A stretch of 64,000 bases of DNA from Larimichthys crocea (Eukaryota; Chordata; Actinopteri; Sciaenidae): contig NC_040013.1 in the NCBI RefSeq assembly GCF_000972845.2, positions 186,001-250,000 on the forward strand, read 5' to 3'. The position numbers were made by a program, and so were the translations under genes. Below, in pieces: positions 1 through 12,870 of this stretch; position 1 is the stretch's first letter; every line of letters starts with the position of its first letter. Below the pieces are notes generated by a model that was not told where the DNA came from, searched no databases, and was given only the letters and a program-made list of their open reading frames with translations.

Positions 1-451
1 GTGGTGTTTGGCTCTTTGAGGGAAAACTTGCCGAGAGGAAGCTGAGAGAAAAAATAAGAAAGAAAAAAGGGGGGGGGGGGGGCTATGTGGAGACAGAGAG
101 AGAGAGCGGCCTTTATAGACAAGGTCAAGTCAGGGTTCAGGGTTCATGGTGGCACCAGCTGAAAGTTTGGGGAGAGAGGTGGGGGGTGGGGGTAGCTGTT
201 ATTTTGTGGGCACATATCTGTTTAGTTTCCAGCTGGACTGCTCCCCCCTTCCCTCCCCTGTGCTACCCCAATCTAGTTAACCAGGAGCCCCGAGAGAATA
301 CATAATCAGATCCTCCCTCTTTTTATAGCCGCGTTCTCTTTGGCTCATCTCGAGCTAATGCTTCATCACACTGTTGACTGGTCCTGCAACATGTTCTCCT
401 CGTGGTTTCCTGTTCACTTTTCAATATTTAAACTGATTTGTGGTTAAAGTT
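1..451. other. Intergenic, purine-rich start
   Basis: A/G-rich to about 200, then ordinary sequence. No gene signal seen. Confidence 0.6.
69..82. repeat. G14 homopolymer
   Basis: Fourteen G follow an A-rich stretch in purine-rich DNA (44-110). Length is likely unreliable in any assembly. Confidence 0.9.
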
Positions 452-749
452 AGGATCAGCACTTTTTTTTTTTTAACAATATATTTATTAACATTTTCTT
501 ACACACACATACACTTGTATCAAATATGTAGGTCTGTGCTCCAACGAAAGCACCTGTTATGGTACAAGTGTCATAAACAGAACAAAACAAACAACAAACA
601 ACCATTACATATACACATCACTAACGCTCACTTCTCATCCATAAGACATTTTATGCGTAACTTAAGGGCTTAATACAATTGCGGGTATTTGAATTTATTT
701 TTTGAATATGAATTTATATTTAGTCCTGTTGTAAGGTTTACATGACTAC

Positions 750-1861
750 TTATTCCTCCTCATTGTCATTTGCTAAATCGATAACATTAACAAACATATT
801 AAATGGTTTCCATATCTCTTCGAACATATCTTGCCTTCCTTTTCGTATGTATGTCACTCTCTCCAAAGGAAAGGTTGCCAGCATCTGTTTCACCCAATAC
901 GTTACACTTGGTCTGCTGATCTTCTTCCAAAACATTGCAATGGATCTTTTGGCATGTAAAAGACACATATATATTAGTATACATTCACTTTTATTGTATT
1001 TATGACCTTTTGGGTAAAGACCTAAGACAAAGAACGCAGGATCCATTGGAATGCTTTTCGAAATAATTTTTTCTATTGCTCCTTTAACCTCTTCCCAAAA
1101 AAGTTTTATCTTATTCCATTTCCACATACAATGGAATAACGTCCCCTGCGCCTCAGTGCATTTTGTACGTGTATCTGGTATATTCCTATTGTATTTATTT
1201 AATTGAACTGGCGTGATATAGACTCTCATCAGCCATTTATACTGCAACAGTCTAAATCTGGTGTTGACCGATTGTGTGTGAGCCTTAGTACATATACATT
1301 GCCAGTCCTCTGATGATATATCTGTGCCTAGATCTTCCTTCCATGCTTCTCGTTTACGATCTGCATTTTCAACCGATTTTGATAACAAATAGTTATATAT
1401 CTTTGCTATAGCACCTTTACTTAAACTGTCCTTAGATATCATTTTTTCTAAATCAGAAGCTGAGGGTTTGGTTAGAAAACTATTTTGGCTCACCCTGATG
1501 TAGTTTCTAAGTTGGAGGAATTTAAAGAAGTATTTTTTATCTATGTCATACTTATATCTTATTTGTTCGAATGATAACATGTTATCGGAGTTAGTCAGAT
1601 AAAGATCCTGAATTTTTTGTAGTCCCTTTAATGCCCACTGTCTGAATACAGCATCTGTTCTTCTCGGTGGAAAGCGCTGATTTCCCCAAATAGGAGTGTA
1701 CTGAGATAAACAACTTGTTTCTTTTGTACATTTTTTTTTACATCAAACCATACTCTTATCATATTTTTGACAATCGGGTTAGTGGTTTGTTTGATCAAGT
1801 TTGGCAACGTATCAGAATAAAAATACATTGGTAAAGGCAAACGCAAACATTCTGATTCCAT
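750..1861 (-). pseudogene. LINE ORF2 C-terminal region, frameshifted
   Basis: Two overlapping-frame pieces (1628-1861 and 750-1580, minus) carry the ORF2 region downstream of the RT. The second contains MLSFEQIRYKYDI, FFKFLQLRNYIR and a C-X(6)-GTLFHCMWKWNKIKLFWEEV-type motif, typical of the C-terminal domain of L1-like fish elements. The first piece leaves frame near 1690, where the normal protein would continue through a WGN..FPPRR block. No independent gene is implied. Confidence 0.88.
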
Positions 1862-2027
1862 TTCTTTCCATTGTGGGACATCCTTTGTTGCAAAATAAAA
1901 TTTAATAGTCCTTAATTGTACTGCCCAATAGTACCATGTTATATTTGGACACTTTAAACCTCCCTTACTGTGTGTACAATTAGAGCTAATTTGGACCTAA
2001 TTTCTATCCCCAAATACGTAAATTCAT

Positions 2028-2675
2028 CTACCTCTTTAAACTGGGAAGTTTCCCTGAGTGGATTTCTCTTCTCTCTCTCATCAAGTAATAAAATTGAAGA
2101 CTTGGAGTTATTAATTGTATATCCTGAGATGCCACGAATGTTTCTATTATCTCCATCAACACAGGAATAGTTCTAAGGTGTGAGATGAAAAGAATAACGT
2201 CATCTGCATATAACGCTAATTTATGTTCTGTATAACCAATTGTTATTCCAGCTATTCCAGTATGAGTACGTATAGCTATTGCTAATGGCTCAATCGCTAG
2301 AGTGAATAACAACAGGGATAGGGGGCACCCTTGACGGCATCCTCTTTCAATTTTGATGGGCTCTGATACATTTTTGTTTGTTAATATTTCTGCTGAAGGA
2401 TTTAAGTACAGCAACTGAACCCATTTTAAAAAAGGATTGCCACATCCAAATCTTTCTAAGATATTAAAGAGATAAGGCCACTCCACTTTATCAAAAGCTT
2501 TTTCAGCATCTAACGATAGGAGGGCCTTATCAGAGGGGTCTTTTAAGCCTTGAATAACATTAAGGACCCTTCTAACGTTATGGAATCCTTGGCTTCCTTG
2601 AATGAAACCATTTTGATCCTTATGTATTATACTAGGTAATACTTCTTGGAGCCTTCTTGCTAAAATTTTGCACAA
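2028..2675 (-). pseudogene. LINE reverse transcriptase fragment
   Basis: 215 codons encoding the palm and fingers of a non-LTR reverse transcriptase. Visible motifs: [20 protein letters not shown] (residues 3-22), [12 protein letters not shown] (55-66, first catalytic Asp), CRQGCPLS (113-120) and LYADDVILF (155-163; codons for YADD at 2199-2210). After the YADD block the frame is lost (QDIQLI...), and the reading continues in another frame with a [12 protein letters not shown] block just before 2028. The catalytic residues are intact but the protein is truncated at both ends. Confidence 0.92.
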
Positions 2676-2743
2676 AATTTTAAGGTCAGAGTTTAATAAG
2701 CTTATAGGCCCTTATGTTTTCACATCTGTTACAGGATCAGCAC

Positions 2744-5689
2744 ATTTGATTAAAAAATGCAGGTAATTGCAAAGAGTCAAACTTTTGCAGGAAAAAAACA
2801 AAACAAAATGTTGATACCTTTTATTGGCTGCCATCTGCTCTGATACAAAAGAGGGCATAACTTATTTTATACCTTCATACCTATATACAATGACTCACAC
2901 AGAGCAACAAATAGTTCTCATCTCAAAAGAAGCAAAGATAAAACATGCAGTCATACATAATATAAATCCTTTGTATATTCATTTTTGCTTGTGTCTTTTT
3001 GACTCAGGAGGGCGTCCTTAAGAAGAAATGAGGAGGCCCAACATCAGGAGTGTCCAAACTTCTTTTAAAGAGGGCCAGATCTGACAATGTGAAGTGACAT
3101 ACAAATGCTCTGCTCTGTAATCATTTGATTTTTATTGTCACAATTCAATTTTTTTTTTCAAATGGCAATGTCACCAAATCTAAAAAACAGTTCTGCCTTT
3201 CTTTCACATATGAAAGAATAAATTGTATGGAATATGTTAAACTTACATCAACCAAAAAAGACAAATCTGGCAGCCATGCAGTATCTGACAATCCTAGCAG
3301 GCCATAAATAATATATTATAAATATATTGGTGTTTCACTGCATGCACCTCTGTGCCCGCTTTAAGATCTGCACAAACCTGTAACACACAAAGTCATTGTG
3401 AAGCCACTATGCAAAATATATGGAACTGAATACCATCATACTTTATTTGCCTTTCTGCCTTTATGTAGCAGTCAGTGAGGTATGATGATAAACTCCTACT
3501 GAAGAGTTGTCACTAATATAAAGAGATATTTATATAGAACAGAAAAACATACAGTAAACAACACACTTAGATTTTATTTACTTGTAAAAAGTCAATGCTA
3601 TGATTGAACTATATGCTATATTATGCAGTAAGTGACTGTGCTGCATCAAGCTTAAAACCTCAAAGTTCAACATTCATAATTATCTAGATAGATGAAAATG
3701 TTTAACTACTGACCATACTCACTCCACTTCTGTCCACATTTACCTCTTCACCTTCATCCTTGGATTTAAGTTCAGCTCTTCCAGACTTTCTACTTCAAAT
3801 GTTCATTGTGCCCTTTATTAGTCTTGAAAAGAGAATATTCAGTCTCAGCATTGTCATTTCAAAAAATCACCTTTTTGTTTGCTGACCTGATGGTGAAATC
3901 TAATAAATGCAGTCACAGGTAAGATTAGGAATGAAGCACCAAGCTCTTTCTTGCTGCATGTATTTGAAAACTGTAAACCACCTGCGAGAGAGCGCACACA
4001 ACGATAACAAACCGGAGCATCCTGTGTACAGTACAATCCAGCCAGGCTATTTGTATTCTGATGATGAATATTTTATTGTTTTCCAAGTGCTGTTCTAAAA
4101 TCAGGCCATAAATGAATATCCATAGTCAGCATTGCTCTTGACTAGCATTGTATTGTCTGCCAAGTCACTGAGTGCCTTTCAAAAAATACTTTTATATGAA
4201 AATCAGGGAGCTTGGGATGAAAGGCAGAAACGCAACAATATCCTGCAAATTTTGTCCTTTGTCTGAGAGGGATTACTCCATTAGGGAAATTTATGGAAAT
4301 GCAGCCGATTTTACTTTGTTGAACTTTCATTTATGTAGCAATATCATTTTAAAACCTGAACAAAAGTATGTGATTTATTTGGAATTAAGATAAGCAGAGG
4401 CAGTTATGCATTTCGATGGGTAATTTTGTGTTCACACAAAGTAGCGAAGCTTTTGGCAGTGACTTCCTTTAGATGACAAGGGTCACCCTCAAATGAACCG
4501 CAGCCCCAGCAGCTATACCACAGTGCAGATGAGAAACATGAAGGTGTGTGTTCTGATAACATCAACAAGCTCAAACGCCACAATGCATTTACTGTGTGTA
4601 ATACTTTTACTGCAGTTTTACTGCAGGAAATCGCGATATCAGGTACTGGAGACATTGAGAACACAACGTAAAGGCTTACATTATAGCATTAAGTTTGGCA
4701 GTGTGAACATTCAAATGACTGATGATTTATATTTAAATAAAAGTTCGGGGGAGGTCCATATTGATACTCCTATTAGTGAGATATTTGCATTTGCATTCAG
4801 CTCATTGTTCTGTGTGCAGCATTAAAAATTCAAGCTGTCAAGCTCACATTCTTCTTTTCCGCCGAGTCCACCTTTCCTCGCCGTGTGTCTTCTGAGTTTG
4901 ATTTCCATACAAAGGAATCATCAGTGTGACACTTTTTCAGCAGCCAACTCTCTCAACACTCTCAAGACTTTTTCAAAGCAGCAGAACAAAATCTCTGTCT
5001 TCGGACTATTATAAGATCTGTTGTTATCAGCTTGACACGCTGTGCAGAGTTTGTCTCAGATCACACTTTTACCCACCGTGACACTATAACCACTAGTTTG
5101 TCATCACAACACATTATTCAGATATTCCCTCTGGCTTTTATACTTACACTAGTTCCCTGTGGTTGAAATCCATTGTTATCACACATCTGAAGAGTGAGGT
5201 ACGAGCAGGTGAGTCTTGGCCAAAGTTAGGTCTGGGTAACATTACAACCTTAGCTTCACAAGCCTTATCTGAAGCAACTTGAACTGTGTCACTCTCTGTG
5301 TTTACAAAGAGAATATGACGAGCTAACCATTGAGCCAAAATAACATTGTTGCTAGAGAGCTTATCTGCCTGCTAACTACCACCTATAAGGAAAAAATCAG
5401 CTCCTAAGCAGCACGGCTCAGGGTTCATTTAGCAACAGAACAACAGGTTAGTCAACATCATCAAAGAAGTTGTGCACAGCAGTAAATGAATACAGCGTGT
5501 CCAAGTGAACTGCAATGCCTGGCCGCACACAATGAGATAAATGTGACAAAAATAAACAGTATCAATCCTTGAACAAATGATGACTTAAATATGTAAAAAT
5601 GCAAATGATCAATAAAGTAAAACAGAAACCTAGAATTGAACTAAAACTACAGTGCCCATAAGTGGTATTAGCCATCAGATTTAACACAC
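2744..5689. other. Intergenic, no gene seen
   Basis: AT-rich non-coding sequence. The block 4190-4440 is complex and could be regulatory. A tRNA A-box-like TGGCTCAATGG on the minus strand near 5334 might mark a decayed SINE, but no B box or tail supports it. Confidence 0.6.
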
Positions 5690-5937
5690 ATCACCCTCAC
5701 CTTTCTTGTGTAAAGGAGAAACAACCCATGGCTCTCTCTGGAATCACTATTTAGTTTGTCTGTTCTGTAGAAACACAGCGTGGTTCAACATGGTGGCCTC
5801 CAGGACCTGCTCCTGCTGTAGATATAAAGTAAAAAAAAAAAGTAAATTGTTATTTTCAGCTGATTAAACATGCATGAAAAACATAGTTATGAATATTATG
5901 AATATTAGGCCCCAAATGTTACACACTGCACCTTTAA
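5690..5937 (+). mobile_element. Short inverted-repeat element, 3' part
   Basis: It ends in ttacacactgcacctttaa (5919-5937), the reverse complement of the start of the fragments at 14391 and 20262. The body ('tagaaacac...caacatggtggcc', then 'tgttattttcagctgatta' and 'gttatgaatattatgaat') matches a high-copy fish non-autonomous element I remember. The 5' end is not recognisable, so the left boundary is approximate. Confidence 0.65.
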
Positions 5938-7904
5938 TTTAGACCCTGATTAAATGTATTTTGTCGTTTTGTCGGAATGAATCACTTTGTCTTTTTCTGT
6001 TCATCGGTGTCAACACAAAAGTGAGACCGCTGTTCGTTTCGCCTTTCCTGACAATCAACACCGGCTTCTCTGATCATAACCACCCTCCTCCTCTGTTCTT
6101 TTTCTGTTGTTTTTGTGCCTATACCTTACCAAACTCGAACCATAAAGGGAGCAGATATAATTCACTCTCTCTCATTTGCATTTTGAGCAGAGCTGACAAA
6201 CGATGCTGTCCAGATCTTGTAAGAAATGTCAAATAAAGAATTGTTCTTTGTTTCGGAGGTGGTTTTTTGAGGATTCAGCAGTCTTCTACACTGTTGAATC
6301 CATTTGAAAATGTGAGTAAGCTGTGTCACATCTAAGTGATTCCTACAGCTAAAACATGCAAAAACACCTGGAAGAAAAGCAAGACAGATGTGTTTTTCAC
6401 TGGATTATAGCTGTGTTGCCATCGCACACATTGTAACACTGAACACATTCAGGGAGACATAAAACAACATTTGTGCTCTGCTGAATATTGTCTATAGACT
6501 GCTCCTTCACACACCACCACCCCCCACCCCAAATAGCAGCAAAGGGAGGGCACAGGGCAGATCTACCCCTCTATCCTCCCCCCCAAACAACTGCCAGCCC
6601 CACAGCCCCACCCCAGCAGCACTCCCCCCCTCGTGTCCAACCTCCTCAGCAGGGTGTTTACCCTGCCACCTACTTTATCAGTAAATAAATAATGGCAACA
6701 TAAAGTGCAGTGTGGAACAGGAGCTGAGATTGGATAACAGTCGGGAAGGCGTGGTGGACTGTAAAATATTAATGATCCTGATTACTTTGTGCGCTGGTGA
6801 CACAGGCTTCCTGAAATGCTCCATGACAGAGACGAGGCTTTGTTGTGGATGAGCTGCAGCAAATCAGAAAACAGAGATCAGAGGACACATGACAGAGAAA
6901 CGTGGAGAGATGTCAGCAAACATATCAGCATGCAAATAATGCAACTAAACTGAACATGAGATATTTCTTTTTTCAGAATCATCAAGTGCAGCTTGGATTG
7001 GGTTCACTATTAAACTACAGTGAGGTCAGACTAGGAAAGTCAGTGTTAATGCTGCAAAGTCCATGATTAATACACTCACAGTTCATGTCCTGTCTCACTG
7101 ACCTTTCCATATTTCCTTTAAAAGGTTATTTATTTCAAAAGTGAACAATGCAGCACATTAGGTGACATGAAAGTGAGTTTAAACAGATGTAACAAAAAGA
7201 ATCACACACATATGTGAAAGCAAGAACACAAAGATTCTGGGGTCGTCATTTTTTGCTGTATCGAATCTGAACTGTTGACTCACTGCAGTCATTTATCTAT
7301 AGAGTCCATCTTTTCAGGTGCTGTCATGTTGTTTCTCACTTTTTTCATTTTTTGGGTGATGTCACAGAAACAAACAGAAAGAAACTGTTTGGAAAAATTG
7401 CTCAAAAATCCCCTGGGGTGGATTCTTTGAATATCAATCAAATCTGAATTATTCCTCAAAAGTTACCTTCGTCTGGAAGAGTACATTGTAACATGTTTTA
7501 AATGTCCAATCTCAAACTACCAAGTGTTTTTACAACCTGCCAGGCAACTGCTGCTTAACTTTTATACTGTGAGATAAAAATTGTGTGGCAGATTTGAACC
7601 TTGCTTTGGTTAGGTAATCCACTACAGTTAACATCGTATCTGTCAAAGTTCAATTATTTCTCTGTGCTATTGCCTGAAAAGGGATCACTGTGCTACAGTT
7701 ATCTAAGGTTCCAGCCTGCAGACTGATTTTTATACTATCCTAAAATAAAAATAAAAAACAAAGCATTGTGGGTAGAACAACATGCATACAGAAATCTACA
7801 ACACAGTAGCATGCTTTCTAAAATAAGTGATAATAATTTCAAATCTGTACGAATGTGGTTAATGGGAAACATGCAGAGAAGTCAGTACTCAGACGAGTAT
7901 CCTC
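5938..7904. other. Intergenic, no gene seen
   Basis: Includes a C-rich, pyrimidine-biased patch at 6508-6650. The proline-rich ORF across it is compositional. Confidence 0.6.
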
Positions 7905-8230
7905 AGTATGAATATCACTTTAGCTGAGGGTGTTAATGTGGAGGAGGTCCCTACATTTCATTGTGTGTCACAAGTAGTTTTATCCTCGGTAGACCTTGTT
8001 CGGGGCCCCGCTGGAGTCTCCAGATGCCTGCTGAAAGGAGAAACACAATGTGGACAAGCCCCCCTGACAGAACAGGGCCCCTCTGAATTATCACCCCACT
8101 CCTCCTGGCTAATTAAAATTTTGCTTGTAACTTATGTCAGCCATTTGAAGGCTGACAATTCCCTAACCTCCCCCTCATTTTAATTTGTGGCACGTGTGCA
8201 TAAATTGTTAGAGAGTGGGAGTGGCAGCGA
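7905..8230. promoter_or_regulatory. Candidate distal regulatory element
   Basis: A complex, non-repetitive block about 19 kb upstream of isl1 with several homeodomain-type sites (CTAATTAAAATTTTG, CATTTTAATTTG) and a perfect inverted repeat, tgtcagcc/ggctgaca (8135-8142 and 8150-8157, 7-base loop), whose arms hold TGACA, the TALE (Meis-type) core. It looks like a conserved enhancer, but conservation cannot be tested here. Confidence 0.35.
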
Positions 8231-8580
8231 TGCCGGGTACAAACTGAATCACATTTTTAGCCGTTCTAAATACTCTGCCTCCCTAGGTGGGTCTGGTCGA
8301 GTTTAGAGGTCCTCCACTCCGCTGAGGACAACTTGATTGATAAATGCCAAAGACGATTTGTCAAAGCAACTAGACTGCCCCCAGTGGGATGTCAATATGG
8401 TTCATTTAGACTCCCACCAGGCTTAGACTGCCTGTAGAGAGGAGATGCTACAGAGACCAGTAGGGAATTGTAGGTTAAGCCAGGCAGGCACTGCTGCTGC
8501 TCTGTGTACCAGGCTAGCATGCTAAAAAAAAAATAAAAAAAAATGAAATGGCTAACTCCTCTATGGAAGGATAAACCAGC

Positions 8581-8582
<2 letters not shown>

Positions 8583-8675
<93 letters not shown>

Positions 8676-8737
8676 AATGGCGAGAAAGCCTGCTAAAAGT
8701 GCGAGGGATGTGTATGTGTGACTGAAAGACAGTGAGA

Positions 8738-8780
<43 letters not shown>
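8583..8780. repeat. (GT)n(GA)n and (TG)n microsatellites
   Basis: About 20 GT units (8583-8624) run straight into about 24 GA units (to 8673). A second run of 20 TG units lies at 8741-8780. Confidence 0.98.
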
Positions 8781-8783
<3 letters not shown>

Positions 8784-11700
8784 CTAGAGTGCTCAGGAGG
8801 AGGAGTGAGGGTGATCCAGGGTTCAGCGTGTGATTGGCTCGGCTCAGCTGGAGGAGCTTTTAGTCCATTTCCCAGCAGCCTCTAGGACAGATGCACTGCC
8901 CTGAGCCATAATCTGTGTCTCGCTTCAAATGACAAATGACACAGTGTAGAATATTGCATTATATATTAAGTACCAGCAGTCAGTAAGTTATAGGATGCTG
9001 CTGCTGCCTGCAGCACTTGTCGCTCACTAAGCAGACTCTGTTTTACAACAGTCAGTTAGATCCGGACCATAACCTGCCACTAAATCCTGTCCTGCTTAAG
9101 ATAACTCATTTGTCTTTGGACATGTGGTGAAATGAACACATGCTGCATGTTTAAACATCTGAAAGAAACCTGCCAAGTCAAGCAGTTTTAATTATGATCT
9201 AAATGTTTGTCATACAACATTCATGGTCAGAATATATATTTTTTTGTAAATTGCATGTCTCTGAATATTTGCCTAAATACTGATTCAAATTCTTGTCCTT
9301 TGTTGTAAATACTGTTCTGCTGGGGAAGTACACAATCACTTTATTTTACTCTATTCATGCATCAAAATGAATTCACACCATCCTTTAATTTTCTCAGTTT
9401 TTTTCTCTTTCTCACAAACAAACAAAAAAAAATTCTAGTTTTGCTTTGTGTGTATGAAGACAATGGCACAAAAAAATGAAAATGCAGGTGTGTAAAGACA
9501 ACCGAGAGGGAAAAAGAAGAGACAATGTAAAATACTACAGTCACCGAGCCTAGAGATTTTATGAATATATTAAAATAATAAATAAAAATACATATAGTAT
9601 ACATATTAGTCAGTTTTAGAACAAATTTTTATTCAGAATTTGTAATTGGTTAGAGACACAGAGAGACTCTACTCTTTGTCCCGCCATAGGCACAATTGGA
9701 AAGCTAAAGGCATTACACCCTGATCTGATTAGCAACACAGCCACACCGATGTCTGACCAATGTGAAGTGACAAACAGAGGCCGAGCTGTCAAAACAGATA
9801 ACTGCATAGACAGTTAAATACAAACAGGCAAACTAATAAACTAAATAAGTAATAGTAATAATAATATAACAGATTAAGATGTATAAATATACAAATAGTC
9901 TCATTCTTCATTTCTGACTTAAAATCTTCTTTTCACAAACCTGCTGATTTCCTTTTTAGAGATGTTAATTACATGTTCATTTGTGAATTAGTAAACTTCA
10001 GGAGTCTTGGTGTCATTTTGAACTTTGGACAGAGCTTCAGTAAGCTTAAGAAATGTTGTTAATTAATGTACTCTGAAGGTCACAAAAATATTGATACAGA
10101 AAGTATCAGTCAATTGTTTACTGACAACATATCTCATTTGTTTTCTGCCCAAGCAGACATGTTTGCATACACTATGCAGTCAGAGTGATTACAGTATCAT
10201 TACTTTTTTCACTGCATTGTCATTATTTAAACAATTTAGTCATAAAAAAATGTAATTTGTAATTTGTGTAATTTAATTTCGAGGAGACGGGGTTGTAAAA
10301 ACCGAGCAAAGAAAGATGAGATTTCAAACAAATATCAGACACAGTGAAGGAGAACTGTTCTCTGTTCACTGCTGAACTCGTGTCACATCATCGGTGCATG
10401 AGTCCTCGTCATGACCTCGATACAGTAGGACGACCTGCATCACAGCTCCCTTCCAAACAATTAGGCACAGTTGTTGTCACCTTAGCCCGAAAGGGCACTG
10501 CAAGATTTGGGGTGGACAGACAAGCAGATGCTTTCTCACTGAGGGTCCCAGTAGGTGGATAAAGTGGGCAGAAATGCCTAGAAAACACCTGACCTACATG
10601 AAGGGTGCCTCTGGTCACATGCCTTACAGACAGTGGACCAGTCTGAGAAAAACCTCCAGAGACAAACAGGAAGCACAGCTCCTGTTCCCTCAGAAAGAAA
10701 TGATATTTACCTGAAAAAAAAATCTTCTCGCTCATACAAAGGATGGTGTAAAGAATTATTTTTAATCGTTGTTCTATGTAAAATGAATGTATATTGTTTT
10801 AATAAAAAGAATCTACTAATGACAAACATACTGTAATATTGAGTATTATTCTCTTCAGCTACATTTTCCCATATCTTATCATTATGCCATCTATCCAGCA
10901 TGTTTTGGGTCTGCTTCTAGTTTGACATGCCTGGAATAGCTCCACAGATTAGTTTCTGATGCCACAGTACTTAATATGACTAGAAATACATTTCACTGTG
11001 ATTGCACCTACTTGTTGATCTCATCATATTATTGGTGCAAAACTATTTACAAATCTGAGTGTTGTGTGACTGTATTTCAATATATATGTACTGAGATCTT
11101 CAGATGAATCTGAAAATGTATATTTAGAATCCATGTGTGTGAAATCATATCAAATCAAATAGATGTGTAAATGCATACATTGATATTAATAGCTGAAAAG
11201 TCATCAGTTATGTATGACAAAAACCCAGATGGCATGTCACAGTTATAGTATCTTGGAAGACTGCTGGTGTTGCTGCTCTGCTCTCCTTAAGGACAGCGTC
11301 ATTGCAAGAACTTCTTGTATATAAGAATAAACATTAGAGTATGTGAATGGAAAAACATATTTAATTGCACTACAATTGACTCTGTTCTGGCAAACAGCTA
11401 AGCTAGACAGGAACAGCTCTTCCTCCTTTAGAGCGAGCTCAACAAAACATTCAGGTAGCGGCTTTTCCTTTTCAGCTGACTCCGACCATCACTTTCACCG
11501 CTTCAAATGACAAACCACAGTTGCTAATGATTGTTAGTTCTGTGAATAAAACTTGTCTTTTGTTGGGTTTATGCGCTCCATGCAGCTGGTGTTTGTAACA
11601 CTGCTGTACAGCTGTGACTTTTATAGTCCTAACTCCAACAGAATGAGATGTGCTCTCTCTAGCAAATCACGTCAAAGTCAGGCATCGCATTCCTCCAGTT

Positions 11701-12349
11701 ACTTTTTCCGTAATATCGGATCAATAATTTAAGCTTAATCAGCTTAATAGTTTTGAACCAGGACCCTTCAGTATTTCGATCAAGTGTGCCAAATTAAGAA
11801 TGCTCAATTTGCCAGATACAAGATCTGATTCTATATTGGAGACACCCAAAGACACCCAAGACAAAAAGGTCCTGATCAGAGCCAGAATATGATTAGAGAA
11901 TATATATGAGATGAGAATATGATATGATTCTAAAATGTATTTGGCAAAGTAAATGATTTGTAAATAAATGTATTTAGGGGGAGACAGGGTCAGAAATGGA
12001 GAAGTCAGACTGCACACTCAATAATAAAGCTTGACTGAGTGTGAAATAGGGGTGCTTGCTGCGCAGGTTAAACCAGACAGGCTGTATTGTTTGGTGGTCA
12101 TAGTTGGTGCATCCAATTAGACAAAATCTGTTGACTGGCAGCATGTCAACAGCAGTGACAGCTGCCAACTCAGAGAGCTGAACCACTCCAGAAATTAAGA
12201 GGACGTAGTTAGTGACCAGAGTCAATGCCAAGAATTGTGCTACTGCACACCGACAAAGCATAGGTGGCACCTAAGGGGGGTCAAAGGACAGCAAAGCTCA
12301 CCCCCCTTGATGTGTGCCTGGCTTCCATAATTGGACAATAGCTTGTTTC

Positions 12350-12373
12350 AGAGAGAGAGAGAGAGAGAGAGAG
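12350..12373. repeat. (GA)n microsatellite
   Basis: Twelve GA units. Confidence 0.95.
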
Positions 12374-12719
12374 CAGCAGCATAAGTAAGCAGACACAGAT
12401 TTGGGACACCTGCATATTACATCTCTCTGAATTTGAAAATGGACAAATAGATAGACAGAATCTTGCCGTCCTCAGGGTAGTTATTTATCACAGTATAAAG
12501 TCCAGAATAAATAAATAAATACTTTGACTAATTTGACTATCTCTCATGTAGACAACATAATATAAGTAGTCAACATAATGCTGTTTTGGAAGTAACTTAA
12601 TCTCAGTTTTTTTCTCTCTGTCAGTGCTTGTCAGATAAAAGAGCATAACTGTGAGAAGTTGGCTGAAAAGACAGGAAGTGAAGCCTCCAACTCCGCCCAG
12701 TCTAATTCTGTTTGCTGTC

Positions 12720-12870
12720 AGACCGAGCCCCACTGCAATTATCAGACTGAATGGTGCCTGTAGACCATAATTGCTTTGTTTTTCAATTATTTCATGAGGC
12801 TCTAGTAATTTACTTCATTCTATTAAAATATGCCAATTAGACATTATAATTACAGTTTTCACTGTATCAC
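12720..12870. promoter_or_regulatory. Candidate homeodomain-site cluster
   Basis: About 150 bases dense in AATTA/TAATT cores (GCAATTATC, CATAATTGC, TCAATTATTTC, CCAATTAGAC, TATAATTAC) 14 kb upstream of isl1. Composition alone could explain part of this. Confidence 0.25.

Larger units (their letters stand above)
452..2743 (-). mobile_element. 5'-truncated L1/Tx1-type LINE with target-site duplications
   Basis: On the minus strand: reverse transcriptase, then a C-terminal region with a cysteine/histidine motif, about 290 bp of 3' UTR and a poly(A) tail (12 T at 463-474 on the plus strand). The 11-bp direct repeat aggatcagcac flanks it at 452-462 and 2733-2743, so the insertion is 463-2732. It begins inside the RT domain ([13 protein letters not shown]), as expected from incomplete target-primed reverse transcription. 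Frameshifts break the ORF, so this copy is dead. Conserved words ([20 protein letters not shown]) place it with L1-like fish LINEs; the family name is not assigned. Confidence 0.93.

Noticed and set aside
5310..5345. Possible tRNA or SINE head on the minus strand (TGGCTCAATGG)
   Set aside because: Only an A-box-like word; no B box at proper spacing, no cloverleaf and no tail.
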